Shown here: piece by piece, positions 55,316 through 63,994 of the stretch
Numbering within the stretch: position 1 is the stretch's first letter
How the letters are laid out: each line of letters starts with the position of its first letter
Source: Nanobdellota archaeon
GTDB taxonomy: Archaea > Aenigmatarchaeota > Aenigmatarchaeia > QMZP01
Reading direction: 5' to 3'
NCBI GenBank assembly: GCA_018816245.1
Contig: JAHIVW010000003.1
Span: 248,001 to 312,000 of the forward strand
Length of the DNA stretch: 64,000 bases
Translations under genes and position numbers: made by a program
Notes under the pieces: model-generated
The model's input: only the letters and a program-made list of their open reading frames with translations
What the model was told of the DNA's origin: nothing
The model's database searches: none

Positions 55316-56675
55316 GATATATGTAGTTTCGTTCATTGCGTTTAAATTGTTGCTTTCGGAACGAGGCAAAATTACCTCGCAATCGGACGACTGTCGACCG
55401 GACTGGTGAAACTGCGACCAGTTCGAGGAAGAGGTTGCGCGTATTATAGACTGAATAGTCTCCCCGTTTGCTTGGAAGATCCTTCACGAACGGCAACGCG
55501 AGCAGTGCCACTGCTGACACAGCAGCAGAGATGAGAAAAATTAAATGAAGGTCCGAAAGGAACCAGCCTCCGGAGAGGAGCACCAATCCTCCCACGAAGG
55601 TTCCTATGACAATCGCAGCTTCGCTTGCCATGGTATGCCGCGCTACAAAAGTGGTTCGCCGTGTGTGCGGACTCGTCCCAAGCAGGAGAATAAAGGACGC
55701 AAGCCCGATGCCGGCGAGCGCAAAATTGTCCACTGCAACGAGAAGGAGAATCGCGAGACGGTTCTGGGCAAGAATCCAAAACAATGGCACAATTGTCGAG
55801 AGAATGCACGCCACCGCAAGAATCGCGCGTGGACCAAAGCGGTCTGCCATCTTCCCCCAATACGATTGAGAAAGGATTCCTGCAAGGAACCCGACTGCGA
55901 CCGCAATGCCGTACCAGTCAAACCCGATTGCCAGTGTATTTAGCATATAGACCGCATAGTACGGGCGGGCAACGAAATCCCCAATCGTGAAAGCCATGGT
56001 GAAAACCGTGAACCAATAGAAATTCCGGTTCACCGCAAAGGATCGCTGCGCAGTTACCCAAGATACAGAAAAGGTGGGTCGATAGAAATATCGCCTCCTC
56101 AGTTTGAGATCAGGGATGGAAAAGGTGATCACAAGACTCGCAAATCCGAGGACGAGCGCAAGGACGAGAATGGGTGCAAAGCCCCAAACAACAAGGAAAG
56201 CCCCTATACTCAGCACCACGACTGTTGCAATGCCGCTGATGGTGTTCCGGTGGCCAAAATAGCGCCCGCGGATCTTCAAAGGAACGAGATCAGCGACAAG
56301 ACTGGTCCAGGCCGGTGTCTTCAGCATGGTCATGAACTGCGCACATCCTGATGCAATCAGGATGATTGTGATTGGTTCAGGAAGGGGAAGGAATGCCACC
56401 AAGATCAAGGGAATCCAAAACAGCCGTTGGCCCGCTGTCCCGATGAGCCAAATCGCCTTGCGCGAACGAAACGTGTCGACCAGTTTGGCCCCCGGCAACT
56501 GGGCCAGCACGCTCGCTAACGACTGAACCATAGTGAGGAGCCCGATCTGATAGCCTGTCGCCCCGCGGGCGAGTGCAAGCGCAGGAAGGTACGTTCCAAC
56601 GAGCGATGAGGAAGAATTTCCAAGAGCCCCCTGAAGGGTAAGCGCGCGGAGGACGCGCTGCAACGCAGCATTCAT
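55293..56675 (-). CDS. Major facilitator superfamily transporter
   Basis: A 460-residue membrane protein with about twelve helices in two halves. The first half has the SLVGTYLPALALARGATGYQ start and a loop LPGAKLVDTFRSRKAIWLIG equivalent to the MFS GxxxDRxGRR signature; the second has the related SYWGKMADRFGPRAILAVAC. Substrate unknown; it resembles drug/H+ antiporter-type families. The C-terminal 60 residues are basic and probably cytoplasmic. Its 3' end runs 23 bp into the tRNA-Lys gene, so the transcripts must be separated by RNase P processing or the protein ends there by chance. Confidence 0.88.
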   Translation of the reverse strand: MNAALQRVLRALTLQGALGNSSSSLVGTYLPALALARGATGYQIGLLTMVQSLASVLAQLPGAKLVDTFRSRKAIWLIGTAGQRLFWIPLILVAFLPLPEPITIILIASGCAQFMTMLKTPAWTSLVADLVPLKIRGRYFGHRNTISGIATVVVLSIGAFLVVWGFAPILVLALVLGFASLVITFSIPDLKLRRRYFYRPTFSVSWVTAQRSFAVNRNFYWFTVFTMAFTIGDFVARPYYAVYMLNTLAIGFDWYGIAVAVGFLAGILSQSYWGKMADRFGPRAILAVACILSTIVPLFWILAQNRLAILLLVAVDNFALAGIGLASFILLLGTSPHTRRTTFVARHTMASEAAIVIGTFVGGLVLLSGGWFLSDLHLIFLISAAVSAVALLALPFVKDLPSKRGDYSVYNTRNLFLELVAVSPVRSTVVRLRGNFASFRKQQFKRNERNYIYRARSSVW

Positions 56676-56687
56676 GGAGATCGCCTG

Positions 56688-57332
56688 CTATCTGCGTTTC
56701 CAGTAAGAACGAACATCGTCGGTGAGCTCGAAATCCGGACGCATAGTGTAGTCTGTCTCGTTCACAAATGCGCGGACCGGGTGACCGTCGCGCATCATCA
56801 TAACTGTACCAGATTCACTGAGCACAACCGTCCCATAGACCTCGGGAGCAGCCGAGAGATTGACTGCTGCTTTGTGCCGCATCCCGCACCCTCCTCGGAT
56901 CGCCTCGATTGACCGAAAGGATGTGTCTGGGAGACGTGGACGATACACGACCTCCCGCTCGACACCAACCAATTCACGGCCACGATTATGGAAGAGAGCA
57001 GCACCATCATACCCGCTTTCTCGTTCATGTTCGTAGCGGGTGAGAACATCAAAAAGAAATTCCATGAACGCAGGATCTGAGAGCGTCGGATCGCGGGCAC
57101 GACGAAGCATGGAGAGGAGCTCTTCTCCCCGGTTGAGTTGGCTTGTGATCTGAGGATCAAACATGGCGTCCCCTCCATATGCCATGATCGTTCCGTGTTG
57201 TTTTCCAACTCTTCCGGGGTAGTGTATTGAGCTCCAATAGAGTGTGTTCAATGCTTCATCGTCTTGGGGTGTTCTGGTAAGGTCTTCAACACAATCAAGC
57301 AACACTGCTCCCCTTGTCCATGTTCGAGACAT
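56688..57332 (-). CDS. Diadenylate cyclase-like protein (DacZ/DisA-N-type)
   Basis: A protein of about 214 residues. The C-terminal half has the DGAALFHNRGRELVGVEREV segment (DGA motif) and GCGMRHKAAVNLSAAPEVYG with TVVLSESGTVMMMRDG, corresponding to RHRAA and the following strands of DAC domains that make cyclic di-AMP from two ATP. RHKAA in place of RHRAA is a mild change. The N-terminal half is helical. Archaeal DacZ enzymes have a DAC domain at the C-terminus, as here. The start is ATG 57332 or 57338; a TATA-like TATTTATACA (about 57356-57365) is 24-33 bp from the former. It lies just upstream of the MFS gene. Confidence 0.72.
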   Translation of the reverse strand: MSRTWTRGAVLLDCVEDLTRTPQDDEALNTLYWSSIHYPGRVGKQHGTIMAYGGDAMFDPQITSQLNRGEELLSMLRRARDPTLSDPAFMEFLFDVLTRYEHERESGYDGAALFHNRGRELVGVEREVVYRPRLPDTSFRSIEAIRGGCGMRHKAAVNLSAAPEVYGTVVLSESGTVMMMRDGHPVRAFVNETDYTMRPDFELTDDVRSYWKRR

Positions 57333-57484
57333 GGACATAACTATATTGATTTCCTGTATAAATATGTTTCTTTATTCAAACAAACCTTTTCGAACTGTAT
57401 ACATTGGGAAATGATGATCCTGAAACTGGAGTCAAAAAAGGAAAGTTCCAAAATGTTTAAAAATCTCACTGTGAAAAAGTATAC

Positions 57485-57661
57485 ATGACCGAAGCCAATG
57501 ACGAAACAATAACAACAACGATCGAGGTCAAGAAAGAGCTCTTCCTGAAATTTAAGGCAATGTGTGTGCTCAAGGAGCTCAAGCTGTCCGCTGAGATCGA
57601 GAAGATGATCGCCCGCGAGGTTGAGGGCTACGCAAAGAAGGACGACTTCATCACCGCTTAA
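57485..57661 (+). CDS. Small ribbon-helix-helix-like protein, 58 aa
   Basis: Too short for the ORF track. From the ATG at 57485 it reads an acidic/Thr start (TEANDETITTTIEVKKELFL), a strand-like TTIEVKKELFLKFKAMCVLK and a second helix LKLSAEIEKMIAREVEGYAK, a ribbon-helix-helix-like layout. A TATA-like GTTTAAAAATC (57454-57464) lies 21-31 bp upstream, giving a leaderless start. It could be a DNA-binding regulator; the next gene (MazG-like) follows after 26 bp. Confidence 0.6.
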   Translation: MTEANDETITTTIEVKKELFLKFKAMCVLKELKLSAEIEKMIAREVEGYAKKDDFITA

Positions 57662-57687
57662 GAGTCTCCTCTGCCAAGAGGCTCCAT

Positions 57688-58035
57688 ATGGATCTTGAAG
57701 AAGCCCAGAAGAAGATTATGGAGTTCGCAAACCACCGTGAGGCAGCGTACGGCTTTACCAAGACCCCTGAACTTATCCTCATCCACCTTCTTGAGGAACT
57801 GGGCGAAGTCGCCCGGGAGCTTTCAAATAAAGGATTGAAACGAGGGGTGTTTGACCAGGAAAAACTGAAGGAAGAAGTTGTTGATGTTCTCCTTGAGACC
57901 TTGGTTCTCGCAGGACATCTGGACATTGATCTCGAGCAGATGATCACGAGGAAAATCGAGCAGCTTTACCAGCGAACGAGCGCTGACAAAAAGGCAGACA
58001 CTGGAAGCGGTTCAAAGAAGCGGAACTATTTTTAA
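57688..58035 (+). CDS. MazG-like NTP pyrophosphohydrolase
   Basis: A 115-residue helical protein. The metal motifs are LLEELGEVARELSNKGL (E-E-x-x-E) and EEVVDVLLETLVLAGHLDID (E-x-x-D), typical of MazG-like nucleotide pyrophosphohydrolases. It ends in a basic, Ser/Lys tail. It probably shares a transcript with the upstream RHH-like gene and overlaps the convergent E2 gene by 4 bp. A second, distinct MazG-like gene lies at 54773. Confidence 0.85.
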   Translation: MDLEEAQKKIMEFANHREAAYGFTKTPELILIHLLEELGEVARELSNKGLKRGVFDQEKLKEEVVDVLLETLVLAGHLDIDLEQMITRKIEQLYQRTSADKKADTGSGSKKRNYF

Positions 58036-59273
58036 TCCCGGTCAATTGCGAACAGTGCCGGATCGTTCAGGTGGTCCTTGATTGTTTCCAAAAAACGGGA
58101 CGCTTCTGCCCCGTCCACGACCCGGTGGTCAAAGGTGAGCGACAACGGGAGAATCTCCCTGATGACGATTTTTCCATCTTCAACAACCGGCCGCTCATGG
58201 ATCCGGCCGATTGCAATGATTGCGACTTCAGGAAAATTGATAACTGGTGTTGCAAAGATCCCGCCAATCACCCCGACGTTCGTAATCGTGAACGTTCCCC
58301 CTTTCATGTCACCGGGATCGAGTTTCCGATCCTTTGCCTTCTGCGCCAGTTCCTGGATCTCCTTGGCAAGATCGCGGATACTCTTCTCATCCGCTCCTTT
58401 GATCACGGGGACGAGCAATCCATCGGGAATGTCAACTGCCATGCCGATGTTGTAGTACTTCTTGAGAATAATATCATCGTGCTCCTCATCAAGCTGCGCG
58501 TTCAAGACGGGGTGCTTCTTCAATGCGTGCACCACTGCCTTGACAATAAACGGCATGTACGTCAAGTGAATCTTTTCTTTGGAAAGTTTAATCTTCCACC
58601 GTTCCCGGAGTTCCACAAGCCGTGTCACGTCAACCTCATCCATGGTTGTGACGTGGGTTGCAGTATACAAAGACTGTACCATTCGTTTTGCTGTTAGCTT
58701 TCGGACACCTTTGAAGGGAAGGTGGTCAATGTAGCCGTAGAAATCATACTTCCGCATATGTATCATGGCCGATGCGGGTGCTGCGCGCGGTTTCCCACCG
58801 CCCGCTTTGGTCACATCCTCTTCCGTAATCCGCCCGCCTGGCCCGGTTCCTGTGAGCTGTGACAAATCAACCTTCTTTTCTTTCGCGAGTTTTCTCACAG
58901 ACGGCAGCGCATGAAAAACACCAGGTTGTACTGGCACAACAGCTTCTGGCTCCGGTGCTTGCAACACTTCCTTTGATTCCTCAAGGTCACCAACCACCGA
59001 CGTTGTTTTCCGTGCTTCCGGCGCTGCTTTCTCTCCTTTCTCACCAATGGACACCATCACGGCACCGACGTGCATGGTGTCGCCTTCATTGAAATGAAGC
59101 TTGAGAATCGTGCCCGCCTGCGGCGCAGGAATCTGCACAACTGCCTTGTCTGTTTCAACATCTGCCAGTGGTTGATCTTGCTTGACAACATCGCCGACCT
59201 TGACCAGCCACTTTCGCAGTTCACCTTCAGTGATTCCTTCCCCCACATCCGGAAATGCAAACTCAAGGACCAT
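58032..59273 (-). CDS. pdhC: Pyruvate/2-oxoacid dehydrogenase E2 (dihydrolipoyl acyltransferase)
   Basis: The core subunit of an oxoacid dehydrogenase complex. One lipoyl domain (residues 1-80) carries the lipoylated lysine in VETDKAVVQIPAP. The peripheral-subunit-binding domain is ALPSVRKLAKEKKVDLSQLT with GTGPGGRITEEDV. The acyltransferase core ends with the catalytic LTFDHRVVDGAEASRFLE. The 413-residue length fits a single-lipoyl E2. The start may be 59273 (MVLEF) or 59279. The E1 genes lie just upstream, and the specificity, pyruvate or branched-chain, cannot be decided. Confidence 0.95.
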   Translation of the reverse strand: MVLEFAFPDVGEGITEGELRKWLVKVGDVVKQDQPLADVETDKAVVQIPAPQAGTILKLHFNEGDTMHVGAVMVSIGEKGEKAAPEARKTTSVVGDLEESKEVLQAPEPEAVVPVQPGVFHALPSVRKLAKEKKVDLSQLTGTGPGGRITEEDVTKAGGGKPRAAPASAMIHMRKYDFYGYIDHLPFKGVRKLTAKRMVQSLYTATHVTTMDEVDVTRLVELRERWKIKLSKEKIHLTYMPFIVKAVVHALKKHPVLNAQLDEEHDDIILKKYYNIGMAVDIPDGLLVPVIKGADEKSIRDLAKEIQELAQKAKDRKLDPGDMKGGTFTITNVGVIGGIFATPVINFPEVAIIAIGRIHERPVVEDGKIVIREILPLSLTFDHRVVDGAEASRFLETIKDHLNDPALFAIDRD

Positions 59274-59294
59274 AGTCAATCTTTCCTTCCAATA

Positions 59295-60263
59295 TTAAAA
59301 TTCCATTGTTTTCTTAATTGCCTTCACCACTCGCTCCGGCGACGGGAGATAGGAATCCTCCAACCGTGACAACGGCATGACGGTGTCAAATCCAGTCACC
59401 CGGGCAACCGGTGCTTCCAGAGAGAGTAACGCCCGTTCATTGATCCGGGCAATCACTTCAGCGGCCAACCCGCAGGTCTTCGGTGCTTCCTGCACGATCA
59501 CACATCGTCCTGTTTTCGTGACCGAGTTGATCACGGTATCAGTATCAAGGGGGCTCAAGGTCCGCAGATCGATGATGTCAGCATCGACCTTTGCCTGCAC
59601 CACGGCCTGCTCAGCAGTCCGGACCTGCGCGCCCCAGGCGATCACAGTGATATCATGACCCTGCTTCACCAGTCGCGCCTTGCCAATCGGGATCGTGTAA
59701 TCAGTTTCTGGGACTTCTTGCCGGAATGCCCGGTAGATCTTCTTCGGCTCAAAAAAGAGGACAGGATCAGGATCGCGGATTGCTGCCAGCAGCAGGCCTT
59801 TTGCATCATAAGGTGTTGACGGAATCACTACCTTGATGCCCGGGGTATGGACGAAATAGGTCTCCGGGCTTTCAGAATGATGTTCTGGTGCATGGATTCC
59901 TCCGCCGTAGGGGACACGGATCACGAGCTGCGCATGGAACCTTCCCCGCGACCGGTTTCTGATCCGACCGACATGGGAGATGACCTGGTCGAAGGCCGGC
60001 GCAAGGAAACCATCAAACTGGATCTCGGCAACTGGCTTGAACCCGTTCACGGCAAGACCGAGTGAGACACCGACAATTCCTGATTCAGCGAGAGGCGTAT
60101 CAACAACCCGCTCGTCACCAAACGCCTGCCACAACCCCTCGGTTGCACGGAAGACGCCGCCATTCTTACCGACGTCTTCACCGAGGACCATGACAGTAGG
60201 ATCGCGCTTCATCTCCTGCTGCAATGCCTGGTTCACGGCCTGGATCAACGTCAAGTTCGTCAT
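59295..60263 (-). CDS. pdhB: Oxoacid dehydrogenase E1 beta subunit
   Basis: A 322-residue transketolase-family beta subunit. Typical segments are MVLGEDVGKNGGVFRATEGL, TPLAESGIVGVSLGLAVNG, PVAEIQFDGFLAPAFDQVIS with SHVGRIRNRS, and the C-terminal AWGAQVRTAEQAV. It forms the TPP-dependent E1 heterotetramer with the alpha subunit encoded directly upstream with a 4-bp overlap (ATGA). It lies 15-21 bp upstream of the E2 gene. Confidence 0.96.
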   Translation of the reverse strand: MTNLTLIQAVNQALQQEMKRDPTVMVLGEDVGKNGGVFRATEGLWQAFGDERVVDTPLAESGIVGVSLGLAVNGFKPVAEIQFDGFLAPAFDQVISHVGRIRNRSRGRFHAQLVIRVPYGGGIHAPEHHSESPETYFVHTPGIKVVIPSTPYDAKGLLLAAIRDPDPVLFFEPKKIYRAFRQEVPETDYTIPIGKARLVKQGHDITVIAWGAQVRTAEQAVVQAKVDADIIDLRTLSPLDTDTVINSVTKTGRCVIVQEAPKTCGLAAEVIARINERALLSLEAPVARVTGFDTVMPLSRLEDSYLPSPERVVKAIKKTMEF

Positions 60264-61321
60264 GAGGTCAGCTCCTGTTTTTGCTGGACGAGTTCCTGGG
60301 TCGGTTGCGCGTACAAGTAATCGAACATGTCATTGATTTTTGGTTTGGGGAATGTCTCGTATGCCTGCACGATCTTGTCAAGTTGCGCTGCGGTGTTGAG
60401 CTGGAGTTGTTTCTCCTGGTTCTCGTCCCACATGTTGTTGGCACTCAGATATGTTCGAACCCGGTCAATGGGATCCTTCTTTTTCCAGGAAGCAACCTCC
60501 TTGTTTGTACGGTATCGCGTTGCATCATCACTTGTTGTATGGTCGCCAATGCGGTACGTGAAACATTCAATCAAGGTCGGGCCTTCTCCAGCGCGCGCCC
60601 GGGCGATTGCTTCTTTGGTTGCCACGTACACAGCAAGCATATCATTTCCGTCAACCTGCATCCCGGGAATCCCGTATGCGATCGCTTTCTGCGCAAGCGA
60701 TGCTGCAGCAGTCTGGCGTTCCCGGGGAACAGAAATCGCCCATTGGTTATTCTGGCACAGGAAAATCGTTGGTGTCTTGAACACCCCCGCGAAGTTCATG
60801 GCTTCATGAAAATCCCCTTCACTCGTTGCACCGTCACCAAAGTACGTCAAGGCAATGGCCTTCTCCTTCCGGAGCTTTGCTGCCCAGCTCGCCCCAACCG
60901 CATGGAGCATATGTGATCCGACCGGGATAGAAACTGGGAAAAGGTTTTTGTCAGCAGCACATTTGCTTCCCTGTTCATCGCCGCCCCAATACTGGAGCAG
61001 GCGTTCTGGTGGAATGCCGAAGGCAATGGTTGCAGCTGCTTCCCGAAACGCCGGGAACAGCCAATCCCCTTTCGTTAATTGAAGTGCACTGGGAACCTGG
61101 CATGCTTCCTGACCTTTCACCGGTGCATACGTTCCGATTCTGCCCTGCCGCTGCAAGGCAATGGCTTTGTCATCGAAGACGCGCGCCAAGACCATCAAGG
61201 AATACATTTGCTGCAGTGTCTTGGCTGGGAGCTTCGGGTCAAGGTTCGGATCAACCTTTCCGGCTGCATCGAGGATAGAAAGGGATGATACACGGAAGGT
61301 TGCGAGCGTTTTGCGAGGCAC
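60260..61321 (-). CDS. pdhA: Oxoacid dehydrogenase E1 alpha subunit
   Basis: A 353-residue protein with the TPP-binding motif GDGATSEGDFHEAMNFAGVF ending in NNQWAIS, and the phosphorylation-loop-like segment CFTYRIGDHTTSDDATRYR that is typical of E1 alpha. It decarboxylates the 2-oxoacid and passes the acyl group to lipoyl-E2. It lies 37 bp downstream of lipA and overlaps E1 beta by 4 bp, so lipA-E1a-E1b-E2 is one operon. No E3 (lipoamide dehydrogenase) gene is in the window. Confidence 0.96.
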   Translation of the reverse strand: MPRKTLATFRVSSLSILDAAGKVDPNLDPKLPAKTLQQMYSLMVLARVFDDKAIALQRQGRIGTYAPVKGQEACQVPSALQLTKGDWLFPAFREAAATIAFGIPPERLLQYWGGDEQGSKCAADKNLFPVSIPVGSHMLHAVGASWAAKLRKEKAIALTYFGDGATSEGDFHEAMNFAGVFKTPTIFLCQNNQWAISVPRERQTAAASLAQKAIAYGIPGMQVDGNDMLAVYVATKEAIARARAGEGPTLIECFTYRIGDHTTSDDATRYRTNKEVASWKKKDPIDRVRTYLSANNMWDENQEKQLQLNTAAQLDKIVQAYETFPKPKINDMFDYLYAQPTQELVQQKQELTS

Positions 61322-61358
61322 ACCACACCAAGGTGGTATTGGTGAGCCGTTTTATAAG

Positions 61359-62198
61359 CTATTGTTGCTGCTTAAACATCTCTCCTGCCCGGTAACTTGA
61401 CCGAACAAACGGAGCTGATGCCACCCGAAATCCGAGTTTTTCCCCTCGTTTCTTCAGTGCCGCAAACACATTAGGATGAACATACTCAATAACAGGGAGA
61501 TGCTTCTCAGAGGGCTGCAAGTACTGTCCAAAGGTCAGGATAGCAACACCAATCGCTCGGAGATCACGCATCACCTGCTCGATTTCTTCCTTTCTCTCTC
61601 CCAAGCCCAACATGAGCGATGATTTTGTTGTGATACCTTGTTGTTTCACGAAACGCAAGACGTCAAGTGATTGTTGGTAGTTTGCACGCGGGTCACGGAC
61701 CTTGGATTGCAACCGGGGAACTGTCTCAATATTATGGCCGATCACATCTGGTTTTGTGTCAGTAATCAGCTGCATGAGATCTGTTCGCCCGCTGAAGTCA
61801 GGAATCAGTACCTCAACGTGCATCCCCCGTTGTTTGACTGCTGTGATGCACGCAGCGAGGTGTGCTGCTCCCTGATCCTGAAGGTCGTCCCGGTCAACCG
61901 ACGTCAGCACAACATATGATAGATTCATCTGTGCTGCAGCGTCTGCGACGCGGGTTGGCTCCATGAAATCAGGAGTGTGGGCAGGAAACCCTGTCTTCAC
62001 AGCACAGAATTTGCAAGAACGCGTACAGGTATCACCAAGCACCATGAACGTCGCTGTCCCCAAGCTCCAACATTCCGCAATATTTGGGCAGTGTGCCTCG
62101 GCACAGACAGTTGTGATCCCACCAACAATTTCTTTTGTTTTCGCATAGTCTTGTTCAGGAATTGGAACACGTAACCATTCTGGTTTCGGCGTCGTCAT
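61359..62198 (-). CDS. lipA: Lipoyl synthase
   Basis: A radical-SAM enzyme that inserts two sulfurs into the octanoyl group on E2. The auxiliary cluster motif CAEAHCPNIAECWSLG (C-x4-C-x5-C) and the radical-SAM motif CTRSCKFCAV (C-x3-C-x2-C) are both intact, and the C-terminal RSSYRAGEM serine ligand is present. The 279-residue length is normal for archaea. As first gene of the PDH operon it would lipoylate E2. No octanoyltransferase or lipoate ligase is seen here. SUF-made clusters would be needed for its activity. Confidence 0.96.
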   Translation of the reverse strand: MTTPKPEWLRVPIPEQDYAKTKEIVGGITTVCAEAHCPNIAECWSLGTATFMVLGDTCTRSCKFCAVKTGFPAHTPDFMEPTRVADAAAQMNLSYVVLTSVDRDDLQDQGAAHLAACITAVKQRGMHVEVLIPDFSGRTDLMQLITDTKPDVIGHNIETVPRLQSKVRDPRANYQQSLDVLRFVKQQGITTKSSLMLGLGERKEEIEQVMRDLRAIGVAILTFGQYLQPSEKHLPVIEYVHPNVFAALKKRGEKLGFRVASAPFVRSSYRAGEMFKQQQ

Positions 62199-62232
62199 CT
62201 ATCTATTTAGGCCTTTCGACTAAAATCCTTGC

Positions 62233-62937
62233 ATGGAGGCGCGGGTTATTCCTCTTGATGTCGTGTTTCCCGTACACACGCTTGTTGTTCGAGCCAAGCG
62301 TCCTCACGAACAGTTAGAAAAGCAAGGCTGGACAATCCTTCCTGGAACAACACGTGATCCGCTTTCTGCATCTGATACTGCATTGTTCGATAACCTTGTT
62401 ATGCTCTGCAGTGATCCCGGTGACGCGTGTCCTGATGTGTTGCTACAACAAAAGGATTCTTTCCAGTACGGATTCTTTCCACCAACATCGCCCCGAAAAC
62501 TCCTCTTCATCTTACTTGCAACACACGCACTGGCGATTTGCCCGGTTGTACTTATCAGTACCAAAAAAGGAGCACAAGAACAGCTTGTTCCTGAAACGCT
62601 GCTTCGCGCGATGATCCAACACCCTGCGGTGCACAACCGGCATCGGAACTGGCAGGAACTTGTTGCATTGGAACGGCTTCGCGCACAGCTCTTTGTACCG
62701 GAGACAGAAGCGGAAGCACGACAGTATCAAGAAAAACGTGACCTCCTCGAATCTGTGACCACACCGTGTGATCTGTTCCGTTCCTGGCTCCGGCGGAACC
62801 GAATCGCAGGCAGAGATATCATTGAACAATTTAAAGTTCAGTATCCCACGTCATCTTATGAGTTTGCCAACGATCGAACAGGTGGAAGCAACGATCAGGA
62901 CAATTCCCGACTTCCCGAAACCCGGGATCCAGTTTAA
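62233..62937 (+). CDS. Hypothetical protein, 234 aa
   Basis: An intact ORF, divergent from lipA with a 34-bp gap. Predicted alpha/beta core in the first half (IPLDVVFPVHTLVVRAKRPH; HALAICPVVLISTKKGAQEQ), a helical middle (ERLRAQLFVPETEAEARQYQ) and a charged C-terminus that overlaps the APRT gene by 80 bp in another frame. The helical part contains FRSWLRRNRIAGRDIIEQF. No family is recognised. CTATTTAGG (62204-62212) lies 21-29 bp upstream of the ATG and may be its TATA box. Confidence 0.55.
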   Translation: MEARVIPLDVVFPVHTLVVRAKRPHEQLEKQGWTILPGTTRDPLSASDTALFDNLVMLCSDPGDACPDVLLQQKDSFQYGFFPPTSPRKLLFILLATHALAICPVVLISTKKGAQEQLVPETLLRAMIQHPAVHNRHRNWQELVALERLRAQLFVPETEAEARQYQEKRDLLESVTTPCDLFRSWLRRNRIAGRDIIEQFKVQYPTSSYEFANDRTGGSNDQDNSRLPETRDPV

Positions 62938-63388
62938 GGACATCACCCCGATTCTCCAGGATCCTGCGCTCTTTGCGAAAATCATTGAGGTATTTGTCGA
63001 ACGGTATAAAGCAGAAAAGATTGATGTGGTCGTTGGAATCGAATCACGAGGATTCATCATCGGTGCCGCGCTTGCCTATGCCCTTGGTGTTGGGTTTGTT
63101 CCGATCCGAAAGAGAGGAAAACTCCCCTTCACCACAAAACAGGCGTCCTACGACCTCGAATATGGGTCTGACCAGATCGAGATCCATGAGGATGCTGTGC
63201 GGCCCGGTCAACGAGTGCTCCTTGTTGACGATCTCCTCGCAACCGGGGGGACTATGGCTGCTGCGGTCAAATTAGTGAAATCATTAAGTGACATGGTTGT
63301 TGGGATCTGCTTCCTGATCGAACTCACAGACCTGAAGGGACGAGACAAATTACAGGGGCTTCCGTTGTATTCTCTGTTTCGAATGTAG
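62858..63388 (+). CDS. apt: Adenine phosphoribosyltransferase
   Basis: Purine salvage: adenine plus PRPP to AMP. A 176-residue protein with the APRT start IRTIPDFPKPGIQFKDITPI, the VVVGIESRGFIIGAALAYAL block, the KRGKLPFTTKQASYDLEYG loop and the PRPP motif VLLVDDLLATGGTM. The ORF-track start at 62768 lies within the upstream gene; the ATG at 62858 is supported by family alignment and a TATA-like CAATTTAAAG (62827-62836) 22-31 bp upstream, so it has its own promoter inside the neighbour's coding sequence. Confidence 0.94.
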   Translation: MSLPTIEQVEATIRTIPDFPKPGIQFKDITPILQDPALFAKIIEVFVERYKAEKIDVVVGIESRGFIIGAALAYALGVGFVPIRKRGKLPFTTKQASYDLEYGSDQIEIHEDAVRPGQRVLLVDDLLATGGTMAAAVKLVKSLSDMVVGICFLIELTDLKGRDKLQGLPLYSLFRM

Positions 63389-63421
63389 CGATCTTTTAAG
63401 TCGTGTCGCCTAAAAAATGGT

Positions 63422-63994
63422 ATGGCACAACCATTTCTCGACCGGGTGAAAATGGTACTCTTTGACCCACACCGATTTTTCAAGACCGTTGACAAAGAGA
63501 AAGGAGTCGAACCTGCTTTCAAATACATTGCCATGGTTGCGTTGGTGCCGTTCATCATCTTTCTTGTCGCTGCGGTTGTCTTTCTCCCGTTTGTCACCTC
63601 ATTCCTTACCATGATGAATCCGCAAATGGCATTCCTTACGCCGTTTCTCACTGGATTCGGAGTTGTGTTCATCATTGGATTTTATGTTTTCTATCTCATC
63701 TCGACGTTCATTAGTGCATTCATCATGCACATCTTCGTATTGATCGGTGGTGGAAAGCAAAAGTATATTGCAACCTACAAAGCAGCAGTATACGGCACAA
63801 CACCTGGTGTCTTGTTACTTTGGATTCCCATCATCAACTTCATTGCAGGATTGTGGTCGTGGTACTTGCAAATTGTCGGAATTGCAACACTCCACCGAGT
63901 GAGCATGCTGCGCGCATTCGGAATCACCCTGATTCCCATTGCCATTCTTGGTGTGCTCTTTCTTCTTGGCCTCGGTGTTTCCCTAATTGCTTAG
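63422..63994 (+). CDS. YIP1-family integral membrane protein
   Basis: A 190-residue membrane protein with five hydrophobic helices. The start FLDRVKMVLFDPHRFFKTVD with EKGVEPAFKYIAMVAL, and the middle FISAFIMHIFVLIGGGKQKY, then YKAAVYGTTPGVLLLWIPII are characteristic of YIP1-type proteins found in archaea and bacteria. Eukaryotic relatives act in membrane trafficking; the prokaryotic role is unknown. TCTTTTAAGT (63391-63400) lies 22-31 bp upstream, giving a leaderless start. Confidence 0.88.
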   Translation: MAQPFLDRVKMVLFDPHRFFKTVDKEKGVEPAFKYIAMVALVPFIIFLVAAVVFLPFVTSFLTMMNPQMAFLTPFLTGFGVVFIIGFYVFYLISTFISAFIMHIFVLIGGGKQKYIATYKAAVYGTTPGVLLLWIPIINFIAGLWSWYLQIVGIATLHRVSMLRAFGITLIPIAILGVLFLLGLGVSLIA

